A stretch of 64,000 nt of DNA, from positions 1,612,001-1,676,000 of the forward strand of contig NZ_BIFQ01000002.1 in NCBI RefSeq assembly GCF_003967515.1. Direction: 5' to 3'. Every line of letters starts with the position of its first letter. Positions within the stretch are counted from its first letter, which is position 1. The position numbers and the translations under genes were made by a program. Source of the DNA: Dictyobacter aurantiacus (lineage in GTDB: Bacteria > Chloroflexota > Ktedonobacteria > Ktedonobacterales > Ktedonobacteraceae). Under the pieces are notes generated by a model, which was not told the origin of the DNA, made no database searches, and worked only from the letters and a program-made list of their open reading frames with translations. Positions 45,179-55,426 of the stretch are shown here, in pieces.

Positions 45179-45976
45179 ATGACGCAGTATTCAACATCCA
45201 CCAATAGTGTACACCCTGACTGGACCAACTTTATTGCGACCGCCATGTTTGAGGGTGGTCAGGCCTTTTTGAAAACGATCAGTAGTGCGTCCTCTACGAT
45301 TGATGAGGCTCAGCTGCAAGCGGATGAGAAGCAGGCGGACCGACGTCTCGCGCAGGCGTTTGATGCTGCGAAGCGTGATCGAGCGAATCCTGGACCACAT
45401 CTTCTGTCCGCGGTACGGAACTGGTCGCGCAAGCAAGCTCTTGCCATCCTTCGCGAGAAAGCGGCGGGCAAGCAGATCCGGCAGGATTTCTACCAACCGT
45501 TTCAGTACGATCTACAGCAAGAGATCTCGACGATGATTCTTGACCTCCAACTGTTCTGGGAACAGGAAGATGAGCGGCGAGCCGTCGCGAAACGAAAGGA
45601 GGCTGAGCAAGCATTTGATGCAGCGTACCCGGTCGTGCGTGGTCTGAATGATGCGGTATTAGATGGTGAGCGAGAGCGCCGTGCCGTCTTTGAGTCAGGT
45701 CAACAGATGGCTCGTGACTGGGCGAACAAATACGAGGAGAGCGTGAAGACACGTGAGCAGCAGATTGAAGAGCGTGAAAAACTCATTGGGCAGCAAGAGC
45801 GTGAAAACAGGGAACACCAGCTTGCTCTGCGTTCCCTCGCCAGATGGGATGACCGAGCTTCCTTTGCCAACACCATGGTGAGCACAGGAAAAAATACCAT
45901 CGGGTGTCTGTTCCTCTGGCTTTTGCTCGTTGCTGGTATTCTGGTCGCGATCTACTTCGCGTTTCCTCATCACTAA
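45179..45976 (+). CDS. tail-anchored coiled-coil protein
   Basis: 265 aa. ATG 45179 follows GAAGAGGGA; the frame is open further upstream. Long charged helices (about 40-220) include a heptad-rich stretch (TREQQIEEREKLIGQQERENREHQ, quoted in part) and end in one TM helix (about 240-260) plus FAFPHH, a tail-anchor layout with the bulk in the cytosol. No family was recognised; membrane scaffold or stress sensor are possibilities only. Confidence 0.7.
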   Translation: MTQYSTSTNSVHPDWTNFIATAMFEGGQAFLKTISSASSTIDEAQLQADEKQADRRLAQAFDAAKRDRANPGPHLLSAVRNWSRKQALAILREKAAGKQIRQDFYQPFQYDLQQEISTMILDLQLFWEQEDERRAVAKRKEAEQAFDAAYPVVRGLNDAVLDGERERRAVFESGQQMARDWANKYEESVKTREQQIEEREKLIGQQERENREHQLALRSLARWDDRASFANTMVSTGKNTIGCLFLWLLLVAGILVAIYFAFPHH

Positions 45977-46449
45977 TCTCACGACGATGTGTATGTCGTT
46001 CTTGTAGTTTGGCCAGGAAGATGCAGTATTGCTGCTTTCTTCCTTTGGAGCTTTTCCTAACCCTGTCCTCTGCATCCAGGGCAGGCTTCGCGGTTGCGAA
46101 GAAGTGGATCTGGCTCCTCCTATAAAGTCTGGATCTACCGAGAGGATGGAGAACGTGCACGTTCGCTCCCGTTTTGGTTGAGCTTGCTCGTGTACTTTCT
46201 CTCTCCTCTCACGGATTGCCGGTATGGATTGTGGTGATTATGTCCGCTCCCGTTCTGGTTGAGCTTGTTCATGATCATGGGCCTATTCATACTGTTTCCT
46301 CTGGTTTGTTTCTCTCAGACAAGAGCAAGAGTGCTGGGGTTTTCCTCACCTCTTCTCTTGTCTTTCCTTGTGTGCATGCGATGAGTGGACATCGAGTATG
46401 TGCACTGTAGTTGCGAATGCTCACTAGTATGTATGCACCGGGCGTCAAA
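45977..46449. other. intergenic region with an imperfect direct repeat
   Basis: No gene supported. CGCTCCCGTTTTGGTTGAGC near 46166 recurs as CGCTCCCGTTCTGGTTGAGC near 46248, about 82 bp apart; the copies remain similar for about 8 bases beyond. Confidence 0.4.
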
Positions 46450-46790
46450 TGTACGCTTATCTCTTCGATGCATTGGGATTGATTATGTGAGATGACCGAT
46501 AACGCCGGTACTGTGCTCAACAGCTATGCTCATGATTCTTTCGGTGGACGTATTGGCAAAACGATCACAGGAAAAAGAATCTATGGATGTTTGCAGATGG
46601 CTACCAGGATGCCACCACGTGCCTACTCACATTGAGGATCCGCTACCTCAATATTATTTTTGTCGCTAGATCCGGTGTACCGTATGAGGAGCCAGGAAAT
46701 GATTATTTTGATCGCCTGGACCTGAGCAAACCCAACGGTGTTATGTTCGGTGAGTAGAGTAGCCAGGATAACAGTCGAGCGCTCTCAGTA
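46450..46790 (+). pseudogene. Rhs/YD-repeat protein remnant
   Basis: Reading from about 46492 gives MTDNAGTVLNSYAHDSFGGRI, the conserved Rhs core pattern (TDxxGxVxxxYxYDxFG), quoted here in part. Just upstream, in another frame, lies YLFDALG, also typical. Stops and frame changes follow. It is a decayed fragment of a polymorphic-toxin-type protein with no intact toxin domain. Confidence 0.5.
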
Positions 46791-47258
46791 CACGTTACGT
46801 AGAGATTTTCAGAAGAATAGAGGAGGAAGATTCATGATGTGGATATTTTTCATATACAAGGCGTATGCTTGTTGACTCTTGTCATCCAGATATTGAATAC
46901 TATAAAAATGCTCTGTATAAAAGGGCATCTATTGAGCTCTGATATATATCAACCTTTTTTCACGAAGATAGATAGTGCAACAATAGTCAATTTTATTTCC
47001 TTCCTACACCTTGTAGAAGGTCAATGAGCGTGTGCATTAACGTACAGGGAATGCCGAGTATCGTAACCAGGAGGGGCATTAGAAAATGTGGCTAACTGAG
47101 CAGGACGAGACACGTGATCTTGATGATGTCCCTTAGTAGATGTATCGCTACTGGTACAGATATTTGTTGGGTGGACTTGGAATTGATCGGGCGCCTCCAT
47201 TGGGATAAGGACCAATGTGTTGTTATTTTCCAGAAGTAAAAAGATGAAAGGAAAAAAG
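46791..47258. other. intergenic region
   Basis: AT-rich, 470 bp, nothing recognised; frames on both strands lack start signals. Confidence 0.3.
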
Positions 47259-47777
47259 ATGAAGAGAATCGGATTGCTCAAATATGGAGGGTGGATCGTC
47301 GCGGTGTGCATTCTTGTGATACTTGTTCGTTTCCCATTGCAAGCACAGGCAGCGAAGACGCTTCCATCTGTCGAGACGCTCAATGGAACATTTTCCAGCC
47401 AGAATCTGCCTGAAGATGGAAGTACGCTCACACTCGTACGTATTCCTTTTAGCGTCGTTGCACCCGCAAAACTCCAGATCACAAGCCTCATTGACGCGCA
47501 GTTCGGCGGTGGAGGATGTTGTGGACAGGGTGGTACTGTCGTAACAGAGACTTGTTCGCTGGTCCTTGATAGTAGTACGACGCTTTTTACTACGGCATGG
47601 TCGAGTAATGCGAGCCTACCGGCCTCGCTCTCGATGACAGCAACAGATAGTGACGTTCCGGCAGGCTCGCACGTTCTCACTGTTCAGTGCACAGGGTCTA
47701 CTGATACTGGCTCTCCAGGTGAAACGGTTCTGGCTCGTAGTGGAGGAACGAGTCTTCTTGTGATCAGTGGCGTCTAG
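47259..47777 (+). CDS. secreted protein, unknown
   Basis: 172 aa. MKRIGLLKYGGW starts at ATG 47259 behind AAAGGA (itself within an upstream in-frame ATG). A classical signal peptide runs to about residue 29 with AQA-A before the mature part. The mature domain is Ser/Thr/Gly-rich and beta-type, with GGGGCCGQGG and several cysteines that could form disulfides. No family assigned; exported or surface-located. Confidence 0.75.
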   Translation: MKRIGLLKYGGWIVAVCILVILVRFPLQAQAAKTLPSVETLNGTFSSQNLPEDGSTLTLVRIPFSVVAPAKLQITSLIDAQFGGGGCCGQGGTVVTETCSLVLDSSTTLFTTAWSSNASLPASLSMTATDSDVPAGSHVLTVQCTGSTDTGSPGETVLARSGGTSLLVISGV

Positions 47778-48233
47778 TTCTGCGATTAGAGGTTGACTGC
47801 TGAAGCTCCTATTTGACTGAGCCTCATCGATCATTTTCAGCATGGACATGAAAGATGGAATACGATCGTTTGAATCATCGCACCTGTCAACGTTGGCACT
47901 GTGGCGAGCTGATTGAAAACTGGTGGACCTAATAGCTCCGACCATTCATGGCGGTCATCTTCGTATGATGTAAGAAGCGATCGAGCCGTGCAGTTGCCAA
48001 TACCTTATCGCCTAATGGGGGCGTCTGTTCGCCGATAAGATATTGGAGGGCACATTGATTGAGCTATATTTATAGTGCGCACACAGTGACCCACGCGAAA
48101 CAATGGTGCGCCTGTCGACAGATAACCCCTCAAGCATGGTAAATGGGTATGTATGGCTGCGGCAGTTTTGAATGAGTACGGCAACATAGTTGTCGCAGCC
48201 AGGCAGGGGCATGAGAGATACTGCAGAGCCTTT
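47778..48233. other. intergenic region / possible frameshifted 3' part of the next gene
   Basis: On the minus strand at 48012-48150 one frame reads TMLEGLSVDRRTIVSRG, which looks like the second strand-rich domain expected after the PH-like gene at 48234. Otherwise nothing is recognised. Confidence 0.3.
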
Positions 48234-48827
48234 TTAAGGAGTGTGCATTCGGCTATTGGTCGACTGCGTACATGGCATGAGTATGGTGAGAGGCATCTCT
48301 TCTTTTTTTCTGCGTGCTTCATGTCCTGTAGTTGCTTGCTTACACCGTTTCCAGATACCACGATAAGGGATGGTAAAGACGTTGTTCGGTGGGGAGGCCG
48401 TGAACGCATAAATACTATAGGTGGTGCCGTAGCGAGAGCGATTGATGTGTGTCCCTTCCACCTGGCTCCAGCGGAGCGTGTGGATGATGCTGTGTGTCCA
48501 TCGATTGCATTCGATAAAACCCTCGCTATATACATAGGCGGCAAAGGCCAATGGAGGGATGCTGAGGTAGAGATAGAGTGCAGACGTTGCGCCAATGAGG
48601 ATGCCGACCGTGGTGAGGATCCCAAAGCCTTTCCAGTCTGGAACTTCGGAGATGACTGGAATGGGGCCAGTGAGTATCGCGAGTATGAAGAGAGATACGC
48701 TGAGAAGGAGTGTAATGATGGCGACAAAAAGATACGGCAGGGTTTGCCAGAAGCGGGTATATCGTTTTTGTGGGATACCCAGATGATGGATGCTGGCTTG
48801 TTGTGTAACCTCTACAGGGACGTGCAT
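48234..48827 (-). CDS. membrane protein with PH-like (DUF6585-type) domain
   Basis: 197 aa. ATG 48827 lies behind AGAGGATC. Two hydrophobic helices (about 28-55 and 65-95) are followed by a strand-rich PH-like part (YVYSEGFIECNRWT, IIHTLRWSQVEG, VFTIPYRGIW). The last about 35 residues are Lys/Arg/Met-rich and atypical. A matching continuation appears in another frame downstream, so a frameshift near 48300 is likely. The large plus-strand ORF over the same DNA is judged a shadow. Confidence 0.6.
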   Translation of the reverse strand: MHVPVEVTQQASIHHLGIPQKRYTRFWQTLPYLFVAIITLLLSVSLFILAILTGPIPVISEVPDWKGFGILTTVGILIGATSALYLYLSIPPLAFAAYVYSEGFIECNRWTHSIIHTLRWSQVEGTHINRSRYGTTYSIYAFTASPPNNVFTIPYRGIWKRCKQATTGHEARRKKEEMPLTILMPCTQSTNSRMHTP

Positions 48828-49953
48828 CGATATGGATCCTCTCTTTTCTATCATGCTCTTCTTCATTCTACCATTATTGTCGGGGTAGAGGGACTCAAGA
48901 ACATTTTTCTTCTAGAAAAGAAGCCAAACAAGTGTTTTGTGTAAAAAGGTGTGGCGAAGAAGCGGGCTGGCAATGAGGCATCTGTGATGCTTGCTCATGA
49001 CAGCTCTCTTTCTGCAGGGGATCTACTCAGCTGTGTTCATCGGTGTGACCATTTCCCACTTCTGTCACTGTACTGCAAGATCCACATGTGCTACGAAATG
49101 GTGATCTGCCGAAAATGGGCGATGGCGTAAGACGCTTCTCGGGCGTATGGCGGATCAGATAGCGCAAAAAAGAAGGCAGGCCTTTTGTTGCCGTTGGCGT
49201 GCGCGGAGGTGAAGTGCCGTAATATTGAGTCTGACCCACGAACAGAGTTCACCAGCCTCTTTGTCGCTATCCTACGCCATCCTACCCCCCGGCTGCCCCT
49301 CTGCTCTATGGGGTTGTTTTGTATGATTGAAGTGAATAGAAAAAGAAAAAGCAGAGACACCATCTGCACCTGGCAGCATTGCCATTCCCGTATAGTTGTT
49401 TTTCCTCACTTGGTACATCCAAACGAGGAGATCGACTATACACGCATGATCACAGCAACACAGTTCTGTTCGTTGATCATGAGCTGAAAGACGGATTGCA
49501 GGGCCTTCATCGTTGCGATGAACGAACTCTCCTGATGGTCAGCACAAACCTGAGTGTTTTTCGTAGCGCTTTCACTTTGTAGGCATAAAGAGTATGGTGC
49601 AATCTCTGTAGGTTGTTCCATCATAGGTGGCGAAAAATGTAGATATGTATTGTGGGTTGTATTGTTGAGGTTGTTGTCCGTATAGTGTTGTTCACGTCTA
49701 TTGTTTTACTGCCTGTGTGTCCGATGCGCCTTCTGGATGCATACGAAGGGTCCCTCATCGCGGGCGATTCGTGATGTGCTGAATATGAGAGCACTCATGG
49801 CGTAAAAAAGCCCCAGCTGTTCTGCACGACATTGAGCCGTTTGTACGAAAGCGGACTCAAGAGGAGGGCTTTTTTGTGCTTTTTTCAGCAGAGGCGTGTC
49901 TTTTTGATGTCCATTGATACTCCTATCAGGAGGTATCACAGAAAGGACGTGGT
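48828..49953. other. intergenic region with structured end
   Basis: 1.1 kb without a supportable gene. It contains the inverted copy of the 18-base sequence at 44904 (49093-49110). Near the end AAAAAAGCCC (49804-49813) pairs with GGGCTTTTTT (49866-49875), with an inner TTGAG...CTCAA stem between them, forming a nested hairpin that could act as a terminator ahead of the PP2C gene. Confidence 0.4.
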
Positions 49954-50958
49954 ATGGTCGTCGATATGCGTGTGTTTCTCCACAATATTCATGCTGCGCT
50001 TGCCAATCGGCAATACCAGCATGTGCAATTTCTGGTCGACTACGCGATCAATCGTACTCAGAGTGATGCATGTGCCCTCACAGATGGATCCCGGTGTGAT
50101 GTCAGTATTGGATTGCATCCCGGTCGTGTACGCGACCGGAATGAAGATTGCGTGCTTGTGGTTCAGGGGCGTCGACCTTCTCAGGAGTCCTTTGGCCTGT
50201 TTATTGTCTGTGATGGCATGGGCGGCCACGTTCATGGACAGGAAGCAGCGCATCTCGCGCTGCAAACGATCCTCGAATATCTGCTTCCCCATTTAGAAAA
50301 TGATGTGGACCCTCCTTCCTGGGAACGGTTGCTCGTCGATGGCATTGAGCAGGCGAACCGATGCATTTATCTGCGCAATCAATGCCTGGATCAAGAGCGG
50401 ATTGCCGATGGCGTTGCCGTCAGTACCTCGCAAATGCGTCATATGGGCACCACCGTGACCGCGCTTTTGCTCCTGGACCGTGTGGCCTATGTTGCCAACG
50501 TGGGTGATAGCCGTACCTATCTCTATCATCGCTCGCTCAAAAAGATCACCCAGGATCATTCCCTGGTTGCCCATCTGGTTGCTGAAGGCGTGCTTCGCGA
50601 AGAGGAGATCTATACGCATCCACAGCGCAACCAGATTACGCGCTCCCTCGGTATTCGACCCCAGGTTGATGTTGATATCTTTGTGGTACCCCTCTCTGGC
50701 GACGACACGTTCCTGCTCTGCAGTGATGGGCTGTGGGAGATGACGCGCGACGACAGGATTGAAGCAGTGCTGGCGACGCCCTGGGCTCATGCTTCGTGTA
50801 TGACGAGCCAGCTGGTGCAGATGGCCAACGACGGAGGTGGAACGGATAACATCGGCTGTATTGTCGTGCACGTATGTCCACACGCAGATATCAGTTCGAT
50901 GGAGACGATACCGCTGGAGCCGGTAGCAGGACGCAGCCGGCTGGGACATGCGTCCTGA
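49954..50958 (+). CDS. PP2C-family serine/threonine phosphatase
   Basis: 334 aa. PPM motifs are in order: GRVRDRNED (57-65), DGMGG (87-91), GTTVTALLL, VGDSRTYLY (about 185), CSDGLWE and TDNIG (about 313). The metal-binding aspartates are present. An about 45-residue N-terminal extension precedes the domain. AGAAAGGA before ATG 49954. Cytosolic; it would reverse Ser/Thr phosphorylation, but no kinase is encoded nearby. First gene of the right-hand plus-strand array. Confidence 0.9.
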   Translation: MVVDMRVFLHNIHAALANRQYQHVQFLVDYAINRTQSDACALTDGSRCDVSIGLHPGRVRDRNEDCVLVVQGRRPSQESFGLFIVCDGMGGHVHGQEAAHLALQTILEYLLPHLENDVDPPSWERLLVDGIEQANRCIYLRNQCLDQERIADGVAVSTSQMRHMGTTVTALLLLDRVAYVANVGDSRTYLYHRSLKKITQDHSLVAHLVAEGVLREEEIYTHPQRNQITRSLGIRPQVDVDIFVVPLSGDDTFLLCSDGLWEMTRDDRIEAVLATPWAHASCMTSQLVQMANDGGGTDNIGCIVVHVCPHADISSMETIPLEPVAGRSRLGHAS

Positions 50959-51158
50959 TGATCACAGCATCATCTCTTGAAGCTTTCGTGGTTTACCACG
51001 TATAATATACAAGAACGAATGGAACGTATGTTCTTCCCAGGCTTGTTTTCGAACGATCACGAGAGGCGAGAATCATATAGGTATGCCTACATGGATGTTT
51101 TTCATTCAGCGCACTTCCCGGTGCCTGAATGCACAGTGCCGAGAGAGGAGTGGCCTTG

Positions 51159-52193
51159 ATGATGCGTGTATCATCTGAGTCCCTTTCCTCTCTAAATGTG
51201 TACCAGACGGCGTTGGTTGCGCTCCGTGCGGGTATTAGTTGCATCCCCATTCTGACTGATGGTACCAAGAGTCCGGCAGTCAGATGGAAAGCCTTTCAAT
51301 ACAGGCTCCCCACCTCTGGCCAGGCACGGCAGTGGTTTTATGATCACCAGTATGGCATTGCATTTATCACTGGACAGGTGAGCGGCGGCTTGGAGATGCT
51401 GGATTTTGATGATGTTCTCATCTACCAGCAATTTGTTGAGCGGGTGCGGGAAGAAGGATTGCACCCACTCCTGGAACGGATCGAACGGGGATATACAGAG
51501 TGGTCCCCAAAGGGCGTTCACCTGTATTACCGCACTCCATTGCTCTCCGGGGGCAGTATCAAGGTGGCCCAGCGCCCAATCAACGAGCCTCCCTATGTTG
51601 TGAGTTTAATTGAAACGAGAGGGGAAGGTGGCTATAGCATTGGTGCCCCCTCTCATGGAACGGTGCATCCCAGCGGTCTGCCGTATGTGGTCCAGCGTGG
51701 CCATCTGACGACGATTCAAACGATTCAACCTGAGGATCGTACGTTGTTGCTCGCTGTTGCTCGCACCCTGGATGAGATCCCGCCGTCTTACAGGACCTCC
51801 TCCCAAAAAGGACTGCGACCACAGAAGCAATCCCAACAGCGTACTGAGAGGCGTCAGCCTGGCACCATCTTCAATGAGCGAGCGACGTGGTCTGACATTT
51901 TAGTGCCGCACGGCTGGACCTGGGTGCGCACGATTGGGAAAGAGGATTTCTGGCGCCGGCCCGGGAAAACGAGTGGGATCAGCGCCACCACCAACTATCG
52001 GGGCAGCGGGTACCTCTATGTCTTCTCCACCTCAACGCTCTTTGAGCCACGCGTTGGGATCAGTAAATTCGCCGCCTATACCTTTCTGGAACATGGTGGG
52101 GACTTTTCGCTGGCCACCAAAGCCCTTGTGGAACAAGGGTATGTCGATGAGGATCTTCCTATCCCTTTCTCTGACTATTCCTCTTTCTCGTAG
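51159..52193 (+). CDS. bifunctional DNA primase/polymerase (PrimPol)
   Basis: 344 aa. The N-terminal PrimPol core shows LDFDD (Asp82, Asp84/85), SPKGVHLYY (His121) and IETRGEGGYSIGAPS, the three catalytic/nucleotide motifs of the archaeo-eukaryotic primase fold. The C-terminal part (245-344) is unassigned. GAGAGGAG eight bases before ATG 51159. No helicase is fused. This is the enzyme usual on plasmids and integrative elements and supports this region being mobile. Confidence 0.85.
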   Translation: MMRVSSESLSSLNVYQTALVALRAGISCIPILTDGTKSPAVRWKAFQYRLPTSGQARQWFYDHQYGIAFITGQVSGGLEMLDFDDVLIYQQFVERVREEGLHPLLERIERGYTEWSPKGVHLYYRTPLLSGGSIKVAQRPINEPPYVVSLIETRGEGGYSIGAPSHGTVHPSGLPYVVQRGHLTTIQTIQPEDRTLLLAVARTLDEIPPSYRTSSQKGLRPQKQSQQRTERRQPGTIFNERATWSDILVPHGWTWVRTIGKEDFWRRPGKTSGISATTNYRGSGYLYVFSTSTLFEPRVGISKFAAYTFLEHGGDFSLATKALVEQGYVDEDLPIPFSDYSSFS

Positions 52194-52368
52194 TCGTACG
52201 CGCTCTCCACGAACGTATCGCGCGTGATCATGTTCACCTCTCTGTTGAGACACCCTGTTGAAACGCCTCTTTATCGTGTTTTTCCGTACCATATCGGATG
52301 CCGATGCATGCCGCAGCTAGAAGCTGTTGTGACCACGGTCATCCCTACCCAAAGAAAGAAGCATATTC

Positions 52369-52761
52369 ATGGAAACGATGATGTCAATCGCGCATATCCT
52401 ACGCGATGAACACTACAACCATGTCCTGGTGTTGGTCGATCCAAAACTCAAAGCCCGATTGCTGCAGGAGTGGGAGCTGCATTCACTTGATGGACGGAAG
52501 CTTTCCGAGCAGTTCTCGATTACATCGTTGCCTCAGCGTGCTCAAGATGCCCAGATCTGTCTGGCAAGTGTGTTTGATATCCAGACGCAGATTGGTGTCG
52601 ACATGGCACAGCCATTCTTCACCCTGTTTGATGCGGTGATCCTCTGTGATGGTGCCTCGACCATGCATGGTCCAGTGTGGCATCAGATTGTCGCTATATT
52701 CACGATCATGGATGTCCATCTGCTGCACGTGCGCGCGCTCGTCTCAGAAGAAAGCGCCTGA
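52369..52761 (+). CDS. hypothetical protein, 130 aa
   Basis: Soluble alpha/beta protein with strands such as HVLVLVD and DAVILCDG; no family recognised. Start ATG 52369 or 52378 has only a weak AAAGAAAGAAG upstream. It lies in the same direction between PrimPol and the REC-TrxR-like gene. Confidence 0.55.
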   Translation: METMMSIAHILRDEHYNHVLVLVDPKLKARLLQEWELHSLDGRKLSEQFSITSLPQRAQDAQICLASVFDIQTQIGVDMAQPFFTLFDAVILCDGASTMHGPVWHQIVAIFTIMDVHLLHVRALVSEESA

Positions 52762-53066
52762 TTGTCGCCTGGAGCGGCGATATGAGTATGCTTTTCCTGC
52801 TCACGTCGTCGACATCGCCTGGCTTTGTGCCTCTCTCATCTTCTCTGCTCATATATTCCTCTTCATCGAAACCGAGGTGGATGGCGCCTTCCGGCTATTC
52901 CCTTTGTCCTCCTGCCTTGGTGTTATCACATCGTGTGCCATGTTTTCTTCAAAACGCTGTTTTATTGCTGCACTCTGCTTGCATCCTTCGTGCCTGCCGC
53001 GAAGCTGTGAGCAGATTTTTTTGTTGAGAAGGATATGCAAGTATGCATGCCTTCGAGGAGGTTTTG

Positions 53067-54698
53067 ATGCAACAGGTTTTCGTTACCGTCGGAACGACAT
53101 TCCCGACGCTCGATCTTGCTTCACATTATCGTGAGTATCAGGTGATCCAGTGCCAGCGAGGTGATCAGGCGCTGGATATGCTTGTGCACCTGAAGCAGTT
53201 ACAGGCACCGATTCTCCTTGTGATGGTGGATCAACAGTTGCCAGATATGAAAGGGATGGCGTTTTTAGCACAGGCCAAACAGCATGTCCCAGGCGCAAAA
53301 TGCCTGGTGGTCACGGATCAGCAATCGTCTGAATCACTGGGGGTCCTGCATTTCAAAGTCGATGCGCTTCTGAGCACCTGTGTGCCGCCAGAAGACTTTT
53401 TCTTTCCCGTGGTGGATGCATTGCTCAGTCAGGAGGCGGGTGTGACTCGTGATGTGGTATGTGCCCCGCGTTGTCATAGGATGTGCGTGATTGGTCATCG
53501 CTGGTCAGCGGACTCTCACCAGGTCAAAGACTTCCTGGCTCGTCATGCCATCCCGTTTCAGTGGGTCGACCTGGAAACGTATCCGGAAGCGCTGCAGATG
53601 GGAGAACATGGTGGTGTACCGCTCCCACTGCCTATCCTCCAATTCCCTGATGGATCAGTGCTGTCTCAGCCAACGCTGGCCCAGCTTGCAGCGAAAATAG
53701 GATTGATGATGCATAGCGAGATCCCATTTTATGATCTCATCATCATTGGTGCTGGTCCCTCGGGTCTTGCGGCCGCTGTTTACGGGGCATCAGAAGGATT
53801 GCGTACCGCGGTCATTGAACGAGATGTTCCGGGTGGTCAGGCTGGCATGAGCTCTCGTATTGAGAATTACCTGGGCTTTCCAATTGGCCTGCCGGGCGCT
53901 GAACTTGCCATTCGTGGGAGTGCTCAGGCAGCTCGTCTGGGAGCGCATATCTTTTCTCCGCAAGAGGTCGTTGGAATTCGGGTGGCCGATTCCTATCGCT
54001 ATGTTACTCTTGCTGACGGCAGTGAGCTTGGATGCTATGCGCTCGCCCTGGCAACTGGTGTGTCCTATCGCACGCTGGCAGTGCCTGATCTGGATCGACT
54101 GACCGGCAGTGGCGTGTATTATGGCGCCGCGATGACCGAGGCCGCAACGTGCCAGGGCAAACAGGTCTTCGTTGTCGGTGGGGCCAATTCAGTGGGACAG
54201 GCGGCACTCTACTTTGCCGATTATGCGCAGCACGTCACGCTGCTTGTGCGTGGTGCATCACTGGAGGAGAGTATGTCCTCTTACTTGCTGCAGGAAATGG
54301 CGCTCAGGGATAATATTACGGTAGAAACACAGACGGAAGTTGCCGGCTGTTTCGGCGGGGATCACCTTGAGCACCTCCGTTTGCGTGAGAATACCACTGG
54401 ATCCGAACGGCTCGTTGAGGCTGCGGCGCTATTCATTTTTATTGGTGCCACTCCCTCAACCTCCTGGCTGCCTGACACACTTATGAGGGATCAGGCTGGT
54501 TTTGTGCTGACTGGCCCGCAGGCCAAAGGGGATCACTGGCCACTTGATCGCGATCCGCTCCTGCTGGAAACCAGCATCCCTGGCATCTTTGCCGTTGGAG
54601 ACGTGCGGGCGGCGTCCATCAAACGCGTTGCCAGCGCGACCGGTGATGGCGCAGTTGCGGTGTCATTGATTCATCACTACCTGGGTTTCGTTCGCTAG
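53067..54698 (+). CDS. fused response-regulator receiver / thioredoxin-reductase-like flavoprotein
   Basis: 543 aa. Residues 1-120 are receiver-like, with Asp55 in VMVDQQLPD. 137-212 are glutaredoxin-like without a CxxC. 222-543 are a pyridine-nucleotide oxidoreductase with FAD site GAGPSG (228-233), NAD(P) site VVGGANSVGQ (about 372) and IFAVGDVR. The CxxC of true thioredoxin reductase is replaced by GAAMTEAATC, as in the fused RR-TrxR family. GAGGAGG precedes ATG 53067. The electron acceptor is unknown. Confidence 0.85.
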   Translation: MQQVFVTVGTTFPTLDLASHYREYQVIQCQRGDQALDMLVHLKQLQAPILLVMVDQQLPDMKGMAFLAQAKQHVPGAKCLVVTDQQSSESLGVLHFKVDALLSTCVPPEDFFFPVVDALLSQEAGVTRDVVCAPRCHRMCVIGHRWSADSHQVKDFLARHAIPFQWVDLETYPEALQMGEHGGVPLPLPILQFPDGSVLSQPTLAQLAAKIGLMMHSEIPFYDLIIIGAGPSGLAAAVYGASEGLRTAVIERDVPGGQAGMSSRIENYLGFPIGLPGAELAIRGSAQAARLGAHIFSPQEVVGIRVADSYRYVTLADGSELGCYALALATGVSYRTLAVPDLDRLTGSGVYYGAAMTEAATCQGKQVFVVGGANSVGQAALYFADYAQHVTLLVRGASLEESMSSYLLQEMALRDNITVETQTEVAGCFGGDHLEHLRLRENTTGSERLVEAAALFIFIGATPSTSWLPDTLMRDQAGFVLTGPQAKGDHWPLDRDPLLLETSIPGIFAVGDVRAASIKRVASATGDGAVAVSLIHHYLGFVR

Positions 54699-54853
54699 CG
54701 ATTCTTGTCTTCTATTCCTCTTTGGTATACGCTGTGTAGCAACGCTCCTCTCCTCTGGACGTTTTCTTTCCACCTGCTGGTTGTTTCGCTCCCTATCCCG
54801 TATCCAAACAGGACGCTTGCTCAAGTTGAGCAAGCAGAATATGGAGGATCCCT

Positions 54854-55348
54854 ATGTCTCGCAAACATGCACATCGTACTTCGCATCCTCATCGTTCCCA
54901 TCTTACGAAACATGCCCCGGACATTTCAGTGCAGGATCTAGAAGCCCGGTGGCATTCCTTAAAACTGCTCCCACAAACCAGAGATCATCTTGAACAGCTG
55001 GTGCAGGCTGAGGGAGTAGGGCTTGCTCTGGCCGCGACGACGGCTCTGGATCTGGAACTGCAACACGAGGAGCAAAAGGTGATCCGATCTATCTGGGGGT
55101 GGATCAGCGAAGAGCTTCGACTGACGTTTTTAGAAGAAGGCTGCCAGCATCTTCTTGAGACGGGTCGGCTGCTGATCGATGCCTGTCTGACCTGGTCTTT
55201 TGTGCAGGGGCCGTTTCTCCTGAACTCTTTGGTTGTCTGTATGATGGCGTTGGGAGTTCTGCTCCTGTTTTGCTGTATGCTGCTAGCCTATCGCCATTAT
55301 CAAGCAATCAGATATGAACAGCGCGCGAACATGCCTCCTCAGAAATAG
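54854..55348 (+). CDS. membrane protein, paralogue 1 of a tandem pair
   Basis: 164 aa. A His/Arg-rich start, a helical domain (about 27-110) with LKLLPQTRDHLEQLVQAEGVG, and hydrophobic helices near 110-145. Ribosome site GGAGGATCC. The next gene shares the plan and the motif L-P-x-T-x-x-H-L-x-x-x-L-x-x-x-G-V-G. No family recognised. Confidence 0.65.
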   Translation: MSRKHAHRTSHPHRSHLTKHAPDISVQDLEARWHSLKLLPQTRDHLEQLVQAEGVGLALAATTALDLELQHEEQKVIRSIWGWISEELRLTFLEEGCQHLLETGRLLIDACLTWSFVQGPFLLNSLVVCMMALGVLLLFCCMLLAYRHYQAIRYEQRANMPPQK

Positions 55349-55426
55349 ACCCTTCTCTCACCGACTGTTTTCTTCTGCGTTCTCAATTGCTGTCGTTGAA
55401 GAACGCGCCAGGACAAGGAGGATCAT

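Noticed and set aside
46174..46520. Overlapping 77-78 aa ORFs on both strands
   Set aside because: No start signals and no motifs; one is the antisense of the other.
48153..48944. 263-aa plus-strand ORF
   Set aside because: It is the complement of a gene with two clear membrane helices and a PH-like domain; its composition (Gly/Arg/Cys-rich) and lack of motifs mark it as a shadow.
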